This document shows, in pieces, positions 34,241-43,958 of a DNA stretch of 64,000 nucleotides. Every line of letters begins with the position of its first letter. The stretch's first letter is position 1. The translations under genes were made by a program, and so were the position numbers. The stretch comes from Caballeronia mineralivorans PML1(12) (GTDB lineage: Bacteria > Pseudomonadota > Gammaproteobacteria > Burkholderiales > Burkholderiaceae). Location: the NCBI RefSeq assembly GCF_001028175.1, contig NZ_AEJF01000116.1, positions 86,314-150,313 of the forward strand, written 5' to 3'. The notes under the pieces were generated by a model. It had not been told where the DNA came from. It made no database searches and was given only the letters and a program-made list of their open reading frames with translations.

Positions 34241-34678
34241 CGCAGCTTGGCGGAGACGGAGTTTTGAGTAAGTTGATCGTAGAACACGACCCAATGTTTA
34301 TAAATCGGGAAACCCTCGAAATTCGCTAAGAAAGCGCTGTTCTCCCTCTAAGGGATTCCTGACCTCGCCGTCGGCGCCCTTCCGGTAAAACCCAGGTAGC
34401 TCTGCAACGCGCCGAGTTGATCATTACCCCATGTTATGGGTGCTCAAACAATTGCGGCATTGCCACCTAAAAAATGGCCCCCTATATTTTCCCCATGCCA
34501 GCCGTGCAAGTCTTGTCTTGCAGTGCAACAGCAAGCGCTTACGCGTTCGAACCCGAACGAGCACCAAGGCTTGCAGCAGACATTACATTGATCGCGCGTC
34601 AGACCTGGCACTTCAGTCAAGCCGCATGCGACTCCATGATCCGCAGCCGAATCATTCAACCACCCAGGACCGCCGTCG
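34241..34678. other. Intergenic region without a supported gene
   Basis: About 440 bases upstream of the polyamine-type binding-protein gene. It must carry that gene's promoter. A long plus-strand frame from 34474 runs through the start of the binding-protein gene in another frame and is not real. Confidence 0.4.
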
Positions 34679-35719
34679 ATGAGAACCCTGTCGCTTCGCC
34701 CCGTCGCACTGTCGCTGCTAATCGGTCTTGCCTCATCCGGACCGGTGTTTGCCGCCGGACAAATAACCTTCGTGTCGCAAGGCGGTACTTATCAGGAAGC
34801 TCAGACCAAGGCTATTCTGGATCCCGCAGCAAAGCTGCTCGGCATCACAGTCAACCAGGACAGCATTCCGGACGCATGGCCGGCCATCAAGGCGCAGGGC
34901 GCGACCGGCAAACCGATCTGGGACGTAGTGGATACCCCAACATCGAACTGTCTGCGCGGCGGCCGCGAAGGCTTGCTGGAAAAGCTGGATTTTTCCAAGC
35001 TGCCGAACGCAGCCGCCATGCCGGAGAAGTACCGCACGCCTTATTCAGTCGCTTACGAGTTCTATTCGACGGTGATCGGCTACAACAAGAAGTCGCTCAA
35101 GAAAGTGCCGCAGAGCTGGGCCGATTTCTGGAACGTGAAGGCGTTCCCCGGCACGCGCGCGCTTCGTAACGACCCGCAAACGGTGCTCGAAGCCGCCTTG
35201 CTCGCCGACGGCGTGGCGCGTGACAAGCTCTATCCGCTGGACGTCGACCGGGCCTTCAAGAAACTCGAGCAGATCAAGCCGGATGTCACCGTATGGTGGA
35301 CGTCGGGAGGCCAGTCGGCGCAACTGCTGCACGACGGCGAAGTGGACATGGAGATGATCTGGAACGGTCGCGCAAGCGCCGTGAAGAAGGACAATCCGGA
35401 TATTGCCTTTACCTACAACGACGGCATCCTGCAAAACACGCAGTTGTGCATCCTGAAGAACGCGCCGAACCTGCCGACGGCTATCCAGTTCGTGAACGCG
35501 GCGGTGTCTCCTGAATTGCAGGCTAACCTGCCGCTTTATATCGACTATGGTCCGGGTAATCCGGCTGCGTTCAAGACCGGCAAGATCACCGAGAAGCGTG
35601 CGAGCGAATTGCCAAGCTCGCCGGAGAACGCAGCCAAGCAAGCGTTGATGTCCGAGGAGTGGTGGGCGTCCGAACCGGGTATTCAGGCCAAAGCGCGGTG
35701 GCTCAAGTTCATTCAGTGA
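34679..35719 (+). CDS. ABC transporter periplasmic binding protein (polyamine/PotD-like, SBP_bac_8)
   Basis: The 346-residue protein has a signal peptide (MRTLSLRPVALSLL...GPVFA) and reads ITFVSQGGTYQEAQTKAILD, typical of spermidine/putrescine-type binding proteins. Further family features are VAYEFYSTVIGYNKK and EVDMEMIWNGRASAV. AGGA precedes ATG 34679. Its cognate permeases and ATPase are on the opposite strand at 38944-43857, which is a separated arrangement. The ligand is probably an amine or related small cation, given the amine oxidase and aldehyde dehydrogenase nearby. Confidence 0.9.
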   Translation: MRTLSLRPVALSLLIGLASSGPVFAAGQITFVSQGGTYQEAQTKAILDPAAKLLGITVNQDSIPDAWPAIKAQGATGKPIWDVVDTPTSNCLRGGREGLLEKLDFSKLPNAAAMPEKYRTPYSVAYEFYSTVIGYNKKSLKKVPQSWADFWNVKAFPGTRALRNDPQTVLEAALLADGVARDKLYPLDVDRAFKKLEQIKPDVTVWWTSGGQSAQLLHDGEVDMEMIWNGRASAVKKDNPDIAFTYNDGILQNTQLCILKNAPNLPTAIQFVNAAVSPELQANLPLYIDYGPGNPAAFKTGKITEKRASELPSSPENAAKQALMSEEWWASEPGIQAKARWLKFIQ

Positions 35720-35825
35720 ACAACCGCTTTGTTGAAGCATATGGCTGACTGCCTGCGCCCGGGAAAATGTCATCCTCCCGGGCGTTCATGCACCTTCTCT
35801 GCTGTGACACTCTCTTAAGCAGAAC

Positions 35826-37505
35826 GTGATCGACTACCTCATTCTCGGCGGTGGATCGGCTGGATGCGTACTTGCTGCCCGCTTGTCCGAAGACGCCGGC
35901 AAGAGCGTTTGCCTGATTGAAGCCGGCGGCCCCATTTCCGCGGCCAACATGCCCGCCGCCATCCGCAGCCGCTATCCCGGCCGCGCGTATCTGGACGCTG
36001 ACAACATATGGAAACGACTCACGGCAAGGATGAGCCTTGCGGCTCAGCCACGCCGTTATGAGCAGGCTCGCATCCTCGGCGGCGGCTCGGCCATCAACGC
36101 GCTGATGGCGAATCGCGGCGCCCCCGCTGACTATGACGAATGGGAAACGCTCGGCGCGCACGGCTGGAACTGGACCACTTGCCTGCCCTACTTTCGCAAG
36201 CTCGAAACAGATACGGACTTCGGCGGCGAACTGCATGGCGAGACCGGACCCGTCCGCATCGAACGCACCAGGTGGCCGCGCATATCGCCGTTCGTACGAG
36301 CTGTGCTGGCTACGCTGGACCGTCGCGGCCATGCCCGGTTCGATGATCAAAACGGACCGTGGCAAGACGGCACCTTCGTTGGCGCCATTGCGGTAAGCGC
36401 CGAAGGCGAACGGATTCCGACCTCCATCTGCTATCTCACCGACGCCGTCCGCCAGCGCCCGAACCTGACAATCAGGACCGACGTCCTGGTGGACCGCGTA
36501 CTGTTCGACAGCACCAGAGCGATCGGCGCGCGCCTCGCTTCGGGCGGGGACCTGCACGCCGCTCAGGTGATCCTGTGCGCGGGCGCAATCCATAGCCCCG
36601 CGATATTGCTGCGCAGCGGCATCGGTCCAGCAGATAACCTCGCTGCACTGCACATTCCTCTGGTCGCGGCCCGGCCCGGCGTGGGCGGCAATCTGATGGA
36701 GCATCCGTCTATTGCCGTCTCCACCTTCCTGCCCAAATCCGCGCGCACGCCCTTCCCCGATGAGCATCACGAGCAGGCCATCGTGCGCTTTTCGTCGGGT
36801 CTGCCGAATACCGTTCAAGGCGACATGCACGGCGCGATCCTGTCGCGTTCGGGATGGCATTCCATAGGGTATCGGCTGGGGACGATCTTCTTCTGGGTCA
36901 ACAAATCGTACTCACGCGGGCGGGTCACGCTGACGTCGGCGAGTCCGCTCGAGGAACCTGCCGTCGAGTTCAACATGCTCTCCGATCCGCGCGATCTCGA
37001 GCGCCTGAAGATCGCTGTTCGCTTCGGCGCGCAGACGCTCGCGGACCCTTCGATGGCAGGTCATCGCAGCACGATTTTCCCGTCGAGTTATTCGCCACGA
37101 GTTGCCAAGGTGGCGGTGCCGGGAACCGCGAACGCGATCCAGCGCGGGGGGTTGAGCGTGATACTGGATTGGGCCGGGCCGTTGCGACAAACCCTGATTC
37201 ACCGGCTGGTGACGCAAGGAATATCCATAACCGGCCTGCTCGACGACGACCACGCCATGACGCAGTTCGTCACGCGTTCGGTCGGCGGCACGTGGCACCC
37301 TTCGGGAACATGCAGGATGGGCGCTGCTGATGACCCGGCCGCCGTCACGGACGCATCGGGCGCCGTCTACGGTGTGCAGAACCTGCGGGTCTGCGATGCC
37401 TCGCTGATGCCCTCCATTCCGTGCGCGAACACGAACATCCCGACCATCATGATCGCCGAGCGGATCGCCGACATGATCCGCTCGGAGGCTCGTCAGGCAC
37501 CGTAA
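35826..37505 (+). CDS. GMC-family FAD oxidoreductase (choline dehydrogenase-like)
   Basis: The 559-residue flavoprotein starts with IDYLILGGGSAGCVLAARLSED (FAD-binding). It has GGSSAINAL-type GGGSAINALM, an HSPAILLRSGIGP motif, and the C-terminal catalytic pair His (WHPSGTCRMG) and Asn (CANTNIPTIM). It oxidises a primary alcohol to an aldehyde. The GTG start at 35826 has a weak ribosome-binding site. The 3' end overlaps the convergent aldehyde dehydrogenase by 13 bases. Alcohol oxidation here and aldehyde oxidation there suit a common pathway. Confidence 0.9.
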   Translation: MIDYLILGGGSAGCVLAARLSEDAGKSVCLIEAGGPISAANMPAAIRSRYPGRAYLDADNIWKRLTARMSLAAQPRRYEQARILGGGSAINALMANRGAPADYDEWETLGAHGWNWTTCLPYFRKLETDTDFGGELHGETGPVRIERTRWPRISPFVRAVLATLDRRGHARFDDQNGPWQDGTFVGAIAVSAEGERIPTSICYLTDAVRQRPNLTIRTDVLVDRVLFDSTRAIGARLASGGDLHAAQVILCAGAIHSPAILLRSGIGPADNLAALHIPLVAARPGVGGNLMEHPSIAVSTFLPKSARTPFPDEHHEQAIVRFSSGLPNTVQGDMHGAILSRSGWHSIGYRLGTIFFWVNKSYSRGRVTLTSASPLEEPAVEFNMLSDPRDLERLKIAVRFGAQTLADPSMAGHRSTIFPSSYSPRVAKVAVPGTANAIQRGGLSVILDWAGPLRQTLIHRLVTQGISITGLLDDDHAMTQFVTRSVGGTWHPSGTCRMGAADDPAAVTDASGAVYGVQNLRVCDASLMPSIPCANTNIPTIMIAERIADMIRSEARQAP

Positions 37506-38920
37506 CCGACAATGCCCTTGACCTCGAGAAATGCCTCGAGTCCCCATTCGCCGTACTCGCGGCCATTGCCCGATTGCTTATAACCGCCGAACGGCGCGCC
37601 TGCGTCCCATGCGGGATAGTTGAGATGGACGCTGCCCGCGCGCAACCGGCGCGCCACGCGCCGGGCGCGTTCGATGTCGCCGGATTGCACATAGGCGGCG
37701 AGCCCGAACACGCTGTCGTTGGCCATGGCGATGGCATCGTCCTCGTCGCGGTACGGCAGGATAGACAGCACCGGGCCGAAGATTTCATCGCGTGCGATGG
37801 TCATGTCCGGGGTCACGCCGGCAAACACCGTCGGCCGAATGAAGTAGCCGCGCGTCAGCCCATCGGGCCTGCCGGGTCCGCCCGTTACCACGCGAGCGCC
37901 CTCGTCCATGCCGGTTTCGATCAAGCGCTGGATGCGCTCGAACTGCAACGCGCTGACCACCGGTCCAAGGGTCGTGCCGGCTGCATCGGCGGGACCCACT
38001 ACATGGGCTTCGGCCGCACGGCGAGCGATTGCCACCGCTTCTTCGTGCCGCGCCGCCGGCACGAACATGCGCGTGGGTGCATTGCACGACTGGCCGCTAT
38101 TGCCGAAACATGCATTCACCCCGGCGGTCACGGCGGCGTCGAGATCGGCGTCGTCGAGAATCAGGTTCGCCGACTTGCCGCCCAGCTCCTGATGCACTCG
38201 CTTGACCGTCGGCGCGGCCAGCCTGGCGACTTCGATGCCCGCGCGGGTCGAGCCGGTGAACGACACCATGTCCACATCGGGATGACTGCACAACGCGGCG
38301 CCGACGGTCGGGCCGTCGCCGTTCACTAGATTGAATACCCCCGGCGGGACGCCAGCTGCGTCGAGTACCTCGGCGAACAGAAGCGCGTTCAACGGCGACA
38401 CTTCGCTGGGCTTGAGCACCATCGTACAACCGGCTGCTATCGCCGGGGCGACCTTGCAGACAATCTGATTGATCGGCCAGTTCCACGGCGTGATCAGCGC
38501 TACGACGCCGATCGGCTCATGCGTGATGAGCGTCGTGCCTTTCTTTCGCTGCCAGGTAAACGCCTCGCAGGTCCGGATCAGTTCCTTGAGATGCCGCGTG
38601 CCGAGTCCGGCCTGCCAGCCGTGTGCCAACGCGCGCGGCGCGCCTATTTCACGCGAGATGAGCTGCGCCATCTCGTCGTAGCGTTCGCTGTACGCTTCCA
38701 GGATCTTGCGGATCAGCGCAAGCCGTTCCTCCGGCGTGGTCAGAGCGAACGACGCGAACGCCTTGCGTGCCGCGGCGACCGCGCGATCGACATCGGCGGG
38801 CGTGCCCATCGCAATCTCGGCGAAGGCTTCTTCGGTGGAAGGATCAATGACGGGCAGACGTGCCTGTCCCGCTGGCGCGACCCACTCGCCGCCGATATAA
38901 AACTGCAATTCGTGGCTCAT
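37493..38920 (-). CDS. NAD(P)-dependent aldehyde dehydrogenase
   Basis: The 475-residue ALDH has VALITPWNWPINQIV, FTGSTRAG, the general base in QELGGKSANLIL, and the nucleophile Cys in NSGQSCNAPTR. It ends the minus-strand operon (ATPase, HAD, oxidoreductase, permease, permease, ALDH), 23 bases after the last permease. It likely oxidises the aminoaldehyde left after amine oxidation, as in putrescine degradation. Confidence 0.93.
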   Translation of the reverse strand: MSHELQFYIGGEWVAPAGQARLPVIDPSTEEAFAEIAMGTPADVDRAVAAARKAFASFALTTPEERLALIRKILEAYSERYDEMAQLISREIGAPRALAHGWQAGLGTRHLKELIRTCEAFTWQRKKGTTLITHEPIGVVALITPWNWPINQIVCKVAPAIAAGCTMVLKPSEVSPLNALLFAEVLDAAGVPPGVFNLVNGDGPTVGAALCSHPDVDMVSFTGSTRAGIEVARLAAPTVKRVHQELGGKSANLILDDADLDAAVTAGVNACFGNSGQSCNAPTRMFVPAARHEEAVAIARRAAEAHVVGPADAAGTTLGPVVSALQFERIQRLIETGMDEGARVVTGGPGRPDGLTRGYFIRPTVFAGVTPDMTIARDEIFGPVLSILPYRDEDDAIAMANDSVFGLAAYVQSGDIERARRVARRLRAGSVHLNYPAWDAGAPFGGYKQSGNGREYGEWGLEAFLEVKGIVGYGA

Positions 38921-38943
38921 TGCGTGCTCCGGTTATGAATTGT

Positions 38944-39771
38944 TCAGACGCGTGCGGATGACTTGCGGCTCACCACCACGATCATCACGAGGCACAGCGT
39001 CAGGGCAGTCAGCATCGTACTGATCGCGGCGATGGTCGGATCGATCTCGTCGCGCAAGGTGACGAACATGCGCCGCGTGAGGGTCTGGTTCGTGCCACCT
39101 GAAACAAACAGCGCCACCACCGTTTCGTCCAGCGCCTGGATGAATACAAACACCGCGCCGGAGATCACGCTCGACTTGATCTGCGGCAGCGTGACCGTCA
39201 TGAAACTGCGCAGGCGGTTCATGCCAAGACTACGCGCAACCATCTCCTGGGTGGGATCGAAGGTGCGCAAATCTGCGCCTACGGAAATAAGCACATAAGG
39301 CAGACCCAACATGGTGTCCGCGATAATCAAGCCGCCCAGGGTATTCACGTATCCCATTTGCGAGTACACGAAAAACACGCCGACCGCGACAATGATGATG
39401 GGCACCATCAGCGGCAACATGAGCACGGTACGCAGATAACGCATGCTGCGGTGCGTGCCGTTCTGGATCGCATACGCGGCGGCCACACCGAGCGGCGTGG
39501 CGATCAGTGCGGCACAGGTCGAGGCAATCAACGTGGTCCGCGCTGCATCGATCCACGCTGGATTGCTGAAGAACGCGTGATACCAGCGCAGGGAGTAGCC
39601 GGGTGGCGGGAAAGTCATGAACCGCGTGTCGGAGAACGACAGCGGCACGACGATCAGGATCGGCACCATCAGGAACACGAGGATCAGCACGACCGCGAAG
39701 CCGAGGACGATGCGGCCGAACGAGAGTGGTTTCATTTCGTTCATTCCATTCGTTCCATTCGTTCCGTTCAT
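38944..39771 (-). CDS. ABC transporter permease (PotC-like)
   Basis: The 275-residue permease has six hydrophobic segments and the EAA loop (VARSLGMNRLRSFMTVTLPQIKSS). It follows the other permease with an ATGA overlap (39768-39771). An alternative start is MKP at 39735. Between the two lies an in-frame 9-bp repeat that only lengthens the N-terminal tail. Together with the partner permease it forms the membrane channel of a PotBC-type importer. Confidence 0.9.
   Translation of the reverse strand: MNGTNGTNGMNEMKPLSFGRIVLGFAVVLILVFLMVPILIVVPLSFSDTRFMTFPPPGYSLRWYHAFFSNPAWIDAARTTLIASTCAALIATPLGVAAAYAIQNGTHRSMRYLRTVLMLPLMVPIIIVAVGVFFVYSQMGYVNTLGGLIIADTMLGLPYVLISVGADLRTFDPTQEMVARSLGMNRLRSFMTVTLPQIKSSVISGAVFVFIQALDETVVALFVSGGTNQTLTRRMFVTLRDEIDPTIAAISTMLTALTLCLVMIVVVSRKSSARV
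39739..39765 (-). repeat. In-frame 9-bp tandem repeat at the permease N-terminus
   Basis: On the coding strand GGAACGAAT occurs twice, followed by the related GGAATGAAC, giving a GTNGTNGMN peptide. It lies within the first fifteen codons of the PotC-like gene if the overlapping start is used. Copy number could change by slippage without shifting the frame. Confidence 0.75.
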
Positions 39772-40634
39772 TTCGCGCCCAGGGTTTTTTCGAGCGGAAC
39801 CACGCGGCTCGCGGCGTAGAAGATGCCGAACACGCAAACCAGCAACACGACGCTGACCGCGCTCGCCGCGCCCCAGCTATTGTAGATCTCGACATTGCGG
39901 CTCACGATCATGGACACCATGACCGACTTGCCGCCGCCCATCAGTTCGGGCGTGATGTAGAAGCCGAGACACAGGATGAATACAAGCGTGACACCCGCGA
40001 TGACCCCGCTCATCGATAACGGCAGGAACACGCGCGCAAACACGTGCAGCGGCGAACCGCCGAGACTTGCGCCGGCTTGCGAGAGGTTCTGTGGAATTTT
40101 CTGCATCGCCGAATAGAGCGGCAGCACCATGAACGGCAACAGGATATGCACCATGGCAACGACGGTACCGAGTTGGTTGTACGCGAGTTGCAACGGATGA
40201 TCGATGAGACCGGTCGCCATCAGCGCCTTGTTGATCACGCCGGTGCGCTGCAACAAGACGAGCCAGGCGTAAGTCCGCACCAGCACGCTGGTCCAGAACG
40301 GCAGGATGACCATGCCAAGTATCAGCGCGCTGAACCTGGGTGACACGGACGCCGCGAAATAAGCCACCGGGTAACCCAGCAACAAGGTCACGATGGTTAC
40401 GATCACGCTGAGTTTGAAGGTGAGCAGGAATGTGTCGAGGTACACGCCGGTAAATATTCGCCGGTAGTTCTCGAACGTGAACCCGTGGTTCCAGATGGAC
40501 TGCCACGAAAGCCATGCAAGCGGCACGACCAGCAGCAACACGATCACCAGCAGCGCGGGCGTCATCAACAGCAGCATCGTGCGATCTTCGCGCCGTTGAT
40601 AAAGCAAGGAAGGATCGGCTGGCGAAGTCTGCAT
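39768..40634 (-). CDS. ABC transporter permease (PotB-like)
   Basis: The 288-residue permease has six hydrophobic segments, MLLLMTPALLVIVLLLVVPLA at the first, and an EAA-type loop (LSQAGASLGGSPLHVFARVFLPLS). I use ATG 40634 because AAGGA lies nine bases upstream. ATG 40676, which overlaps the oxidoreductase stop, is also in frame. Its 3' end overlaps the second permease. Confidence 0.9.
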   Translation of the reverse strand: MQTSPADPSLLYQRREDRTMLLLMTPALLVIVLLLVVPLAWLSWQSIWNHGFTFENYRRIFTGVYLDTFLLTFKLSVIVTIVTLLLGYPVAYFAASVSPRFSALILGMVILPFWTSVLVRTYAWLVLLQRTGVINKALMATGLIDHPLQLAYNQLGTVVAMVHILLPFMVLPLYSAMQKIPQNLSQAGASLGGSPLHVFARVFLPLSMSGVIAGVTLVFILCLGFYITPELMGGGKSVMVSMIVSRNVEIYNSWGAASAVSVVLLVCVFGIFYAASRVVPLEKTLGAK

Positions 40635-40672
40635 TGCAGTCTGTCCTTGAATAGTCCGGGTGGCGCTTCGCA

Positions 40673-42004
40673 TCATGCACCTACGGCATCGAGGAATTGA
40701 TACCACGCGGCCACCAGGCGAACGCCCGGTGCACGCAGCGAATGGAACGGCACAGGGTTCAGGCCAGGCGCCGCAAGCAGCGAAAGCTCCGGCTTGTCGC
40801 CGAGTGCAAGAGCCGCCGCATGCTGCCCAAGCAAACTAGCCATTGCTACCCCCGCCCCGTTATAACCGAGACAAAAAGTCGTTGTGTCGTCACTGCGGCC
40901 CACATGCGGCAGCGAGTTGAACGTCATGCCGACATAACCCGACCATCCATACTCTACGCGCACGCCGGCCAGATCCGGAAACAGCGCGACCATGGCCTGC
41001 TGCAGTGCGTCGAAGCCGTTCGTCTGCCCTTCCTTGCCGAACGCGTCGCGTCCGCCGAACAACATGCGGCCATCGACTTTGCGAAACCACTTCATCATGC
41101 GCCGCGTCTCTGTATAGCTGCGGCGCTCGACCATCAGACGGGCATCGAGTTCGGCCGGCAGACGTTCCGTTGCGATCATTGCACTGCGGAACGGCACCAG
41201 CTCGCGCTGATAAGCCGAGGTTGCGGGCGTCAGGTTCGAATAGGCGTTGGTGCCGACTATCACCTGCTTCGTGCGGACCGTACCGTTCGGTGTGCGCAAG
41301 GTCACGCCACCGTTGCCGCTTGAGCGGCTCATGTGGAGCACAGGTGTCGATTCGTAGAGTTCTACCTTGCGCCGCGTGAGGCCGGCCGCCAGTCCACGCA
41401 CGTATTCCAGCGGCAGGATGGTGCCGGCGTCAGCGCTCAGCACGCCGCCGACAAACGCCTTCGATCCCGTTTCATGCTCGACCTCGGCACGCGATTGAAC
41501 GGTCATCGTGGTGTCGCCGAGTTGTTGCTTCACCCACTCCGCCTCGGCGCGAATCGACGCGAATGCGCGTTCTGTATGAGCGCAGCGGAGACTGCCGGTG
41601 TGTTCGAAACGTGCGCGGCCAAGTTTAAATTCATCGATGAACTGTTCGACCACCCGCACGCCATCGTGCGCGAGCCGGTGCATCGTCTTCGCGGTTTCAA
41701 GACCGTGCAGGCGTTCGATGGCAGGAAACGACAAGCGAAACTTCGACGACACCACGCCACCGTTGCGTCCGCTCGCGCCCCAGCCGACCGGATTGGCGTC
41801 GAGCACGACCGCATGCACGCCCCGCTTTTGCAACGCGTACGCCGCCGACAACCCCGAGTAGCCCGCGCCGATCACCGCCACGTCCACGATGAGATCGCGA
41901 TCGAGCGGCGCACCCGTGCTCACGGGTGCTTCTGCTGAAGGCTCGGCACCCGCCATGGCAATCCATAGCGACGACGCGCCCGGTCGAGTCACCGGCTGCT
42001 TCAT
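40673..42004 (-). CDS. FAD-dependent amine oxidoreductase (PuuB-like)
   Basis: The 443-residue DAO-family protein has the dinucleotide motif VAVIGAGYSGLSAAYALQKRG, then GWGASGRNGG, and a C-terminal FAD loop GYNGAGVAMASLLGQ. It resembles gamma-glutamylputrescine oxidase (PuuB), which oxidises an amine to an aldehyde. The start overlaps the HAD gene stop (ATGA, 42001-42004). With the ABC importer and ALDH it fits an amine-degradation pathway. The exact amine is unknown, and no glutamylputrescine synthetase is visible. Confidence 0.88.
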   Translation of the reverse strand: MKQPVTRPGASSLWIAMAGAEPSAEAPVSTGAPLDRDLIVDVAVIGAGYSGLSAAYALQKRGVHAVVLDANPVGWGASGRNGGVVSSKFRLSFPAIERLHGLETAKTMHRLAHDGVRVVEQFIDEFKLGRARFEHTGSLRCAHTERAFASIRAEAEWVKQQLGDTTMTVQSRAEVEHETGSKAFVGGVLSADAGTILPLEYVRGLAAGLTRRKVELYESTPVLHMSRSSGNGGVTLRTPNGTVRTKQVIVGTNAYSNLTPATSAYQRELVPFRSAMIATERLPAELDARLMVERRSYTETRRMMKWFRKVDGRMLFGGRDAFGKEGQTNGFDALQQAMVALFPDLAGVRVEYGWSGYVGMTFNSLPHVGRSDDTTTFCLGYNGAGVAMASLLGQHAAALALGDKPELSLLAAPGLNPVPFHSLRAPGVRLVAAWYQFLDAVGA

Positions 42005-42711
42005 GTAGCGCGCGCTTCGGCTTCCACGGCGTCGGCAAGTGCGGCGAGCGTCGGGAAGTTGAACGTTGGCATGATGACGGCGTTCGGCGTCGGCGTCGCG
42101 CCAAAACCCTTCATTCCTTGACGACGTTCGATCCAGCAGGTCGCATAACCGAGTTCGGTCGCGACGCCAATGTCGTGATACTGGCTTTGCGCCGTATGCA
42201 GGATCTCGCCGAACTTATAACCGAACGCCGCTTGACGGCCGCGGTTGTACGCAAAGAATTGCGGGTCCGGCTTGGCGACGCCGGTTTCATCGGCGCATAC
42301 TGTGTCGTCGAACGGATCGCCCAGCGTGTGCGCGTAAGCCGACAACGCCACGCGATCCGCGTTTGTCATGGCGACCAGCCGATAGTGCTTGCGCAGCCGC
42401 TTGAGCGCCGCCACCGAGTCTTCGAATGCGGGCCAGTCGAGCACGTCGCGCTGGAACGCAGCGGCGGTCTCGTCGTCCGCGCGCAGGCCGAGTTCGGCGG
42501 CGAGCGACTTGTACACGTTGGCCATCTCTACGCTGGAACGGCCGGGAAACGTCGCACGGCCGCGCATGTAGGGCTCGAAGATCTGGTCGTCAGTGAGATC
42601 CTTCGCCGCCGCGCCGCCCAGACGGCGCACCGACGCGAGCACGCCGCGCTCGAAGTTGATGAGCGTGCCGACCACGTCGAACGTCAATACCTTGAAATCC
42701 TTGAGCTTCAT
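42001..42711 (-). CDS. HAD-family hydrolase (type II 2-haloacid dehalogenase-like)
   Basis: The 236-residue protein starts KVLTFDVVGTLINFERG, the HAD motif I (D at about 10). Motif II is in AMTNAD, and motif III/IV lysine and aspartates lie in GVAKPDPQFF and QYHDIGVA. ATG 42711 has AGAGGA upstream. HAD members in such operons often act on phosphate or halide esters; dehalogenase specificity is not certain here. It sits between the ATPase and the oxidoreductase in the amine operon. Confidence 0.84.
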   Translation of the reverse strand: MKLKDFKVLTFDVVGTLINFERGVLASVRRLGGAAAKDLTDDQIFEPYMRGRATFPGRSSVEMANVYKSLAAELGLRADDETAAAFQRDVLDWPAFEDSVAALKRLRKHYRLVAMTNADRVALSAYAHTLGDPFDDTVCADETGVAKPDPQFFAYNRGRQAAFGYKFGEILHTAQSQYHDIGVATELGYATCWIERRQGMKGFGATPTPNAVIMPTFNFPTLAALADAVEAEARAT

Positions 42712-42780
42712 GATTCGTAATCCTCTATAGTCCATTTGAAATGTTGGCGGTATTGCCCGTTTTCACGGGCGTGTAAAAAT

Positions 42781-43857
42781 TCAAGCCGGTACGACGATGG
42801 TGTCCTGCGGATCGAGCAGGACCGTCATCTCTGCGCCAGGCTCGGGGATTCGTTGGCGTGCGTCGTGACTGCCGGGCTGCCTGAGACTGATCGGCGTGCC
42901 GTCGGCGAGGGTGGCGAATACCCGCAGGCTCTCGCCCTGATACAGCACCTCGGTGACGCAGCACACCAGTCGGTTCACGCCGGGCCTTTCGTGCCCGCCG
43001 TCTATCACCAGCTTTTCGGTCTGCACCGCCAGCAAAAGCTTCTCGCCGCGCGGCAGCGGGTGCGCGGTTCGCAAGACGATGCTGCCCAGCTTCACGGCGT
43101 CATCGCCCGCGCGAGTGACATCGAGCAACGTCGCCTCGCCGATAAAACTCGCTACGAACGCGTCGCACGGGCGGTCGTATAGACGCTCCGGCGTATCGAT
43201 CTGGATCAGCCGCCCGTTACGCAGCACGGCCACGCGGTCGCTCATGGTGAGCGCCTCGCGCTGGTCGTGGGTCACATAGACAATCGTCGCTTCCAGCTTC
43301 CTGTGCAAGCGCCGCAATTCGATCTGCATGGTCTCGCGCAATTGCTTGTCGAGTGCTGAAAGCGGTTCGTCCATCAGGATCAGTTGCGGTTCGAAGACCA
43401 TCGCGCGAGCCAGCGCCACGCGCTGGCGCTGGCCGCCCGACAACTGGCCGATACCGCGGCTTTCATAACCGCTCAGCTCGACCATCGCCAGTGCGTCGGA
43501 TACCTTGCGGGCCCAGCCCGCTTTTGGCTGATGCCGTGCCCGCAGCGGAAACGCTACGTTCTCGCCAACCGTCATATGCGGGAACAGTGCGTAGTTCTGG
43601 AACACGATACCGATGTCGCGCTTGTGCGGTGGTGCGTATGTAATATCCCGCTCTCCCACCCACACCGCCCCGGAGGTCGGCTGCACGAAGCCGCCCAGGA
43701 TGCCAAGCAAGGTGGTCTTGCCCGAGCCGGAAGGCCCGAGCAGCGAGACGAATTCGCCTGGGGCAATATCGAGCGACACGTCGTCCAGCGCGACCACGGA
43801 GCCATAGCGCTTCGTGGCCGACCGGATCGAGACACCTGCTTTCGCCCTTGCATCCAT
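42781..43857 (-). CDS. ABC transporter ATP-binding protein (PotA-like)
   Basis: The 358-residue ATPase has Walker A GPSGSGKTT, Q-loop FQNYALFPHMT, signature LSGGQRQR, Walker B LILMDEPLSALD, and a C-terminal TOBE-type regulatory domain (after about 240). It is the first gene of the minus-strand amine operon and is divergent from a LysR regulator. A GTG at 43875 in the same frame is an alternative start. Confidence 0.93.
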   Translation of the reverse strand: MDARAKAGVSIRSATKRYGSVVALDDVSLDIAPGEFVSLLGPSGSGKTTLLGILGGFVQPTSGAVWVGERDITYAPPHKRDIGIVFQNYALFPHMTVGENVAFPLRARHQPKAGWARKVSDALAMVELSGYESRGIGQLSGGQRQRVALARAMVFEPQLILMDEPLSALDKQLRETMQIELRRLHRKLEATIVYVTHDQREALTMSDRVAVLRNGRLIQIDTPERLYDRPCDAFVASFIGEATLLDVTRAGDDAVKLGSIVLRTAHPLPRGEKLLLAVQTEKLVIDGGHERPGVNRLVCCVTEVLYQGESLRVFATLADGTPISLRQPGSHDARQRIPEPGAEMTVLLDPQDTIVVPA

Positions 43858-43958
43858 ACGCTGTTTTCTCGCCACGAAGTCTTCGGTTGGTCAAAATATA
43901 CGGCGCACTTTTTTTGGCGGCAATTCCCGAATTGTTGGATCAGGCATAACATGAGGTC

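Noticed and set aside
34474..35169. Plus-strand frame of about 230 codons across the start of the polyamine-type binding protein
   Set aside because: It lies in a different frame over a clear signal peptide and solute-binding gene and shows no protein family.
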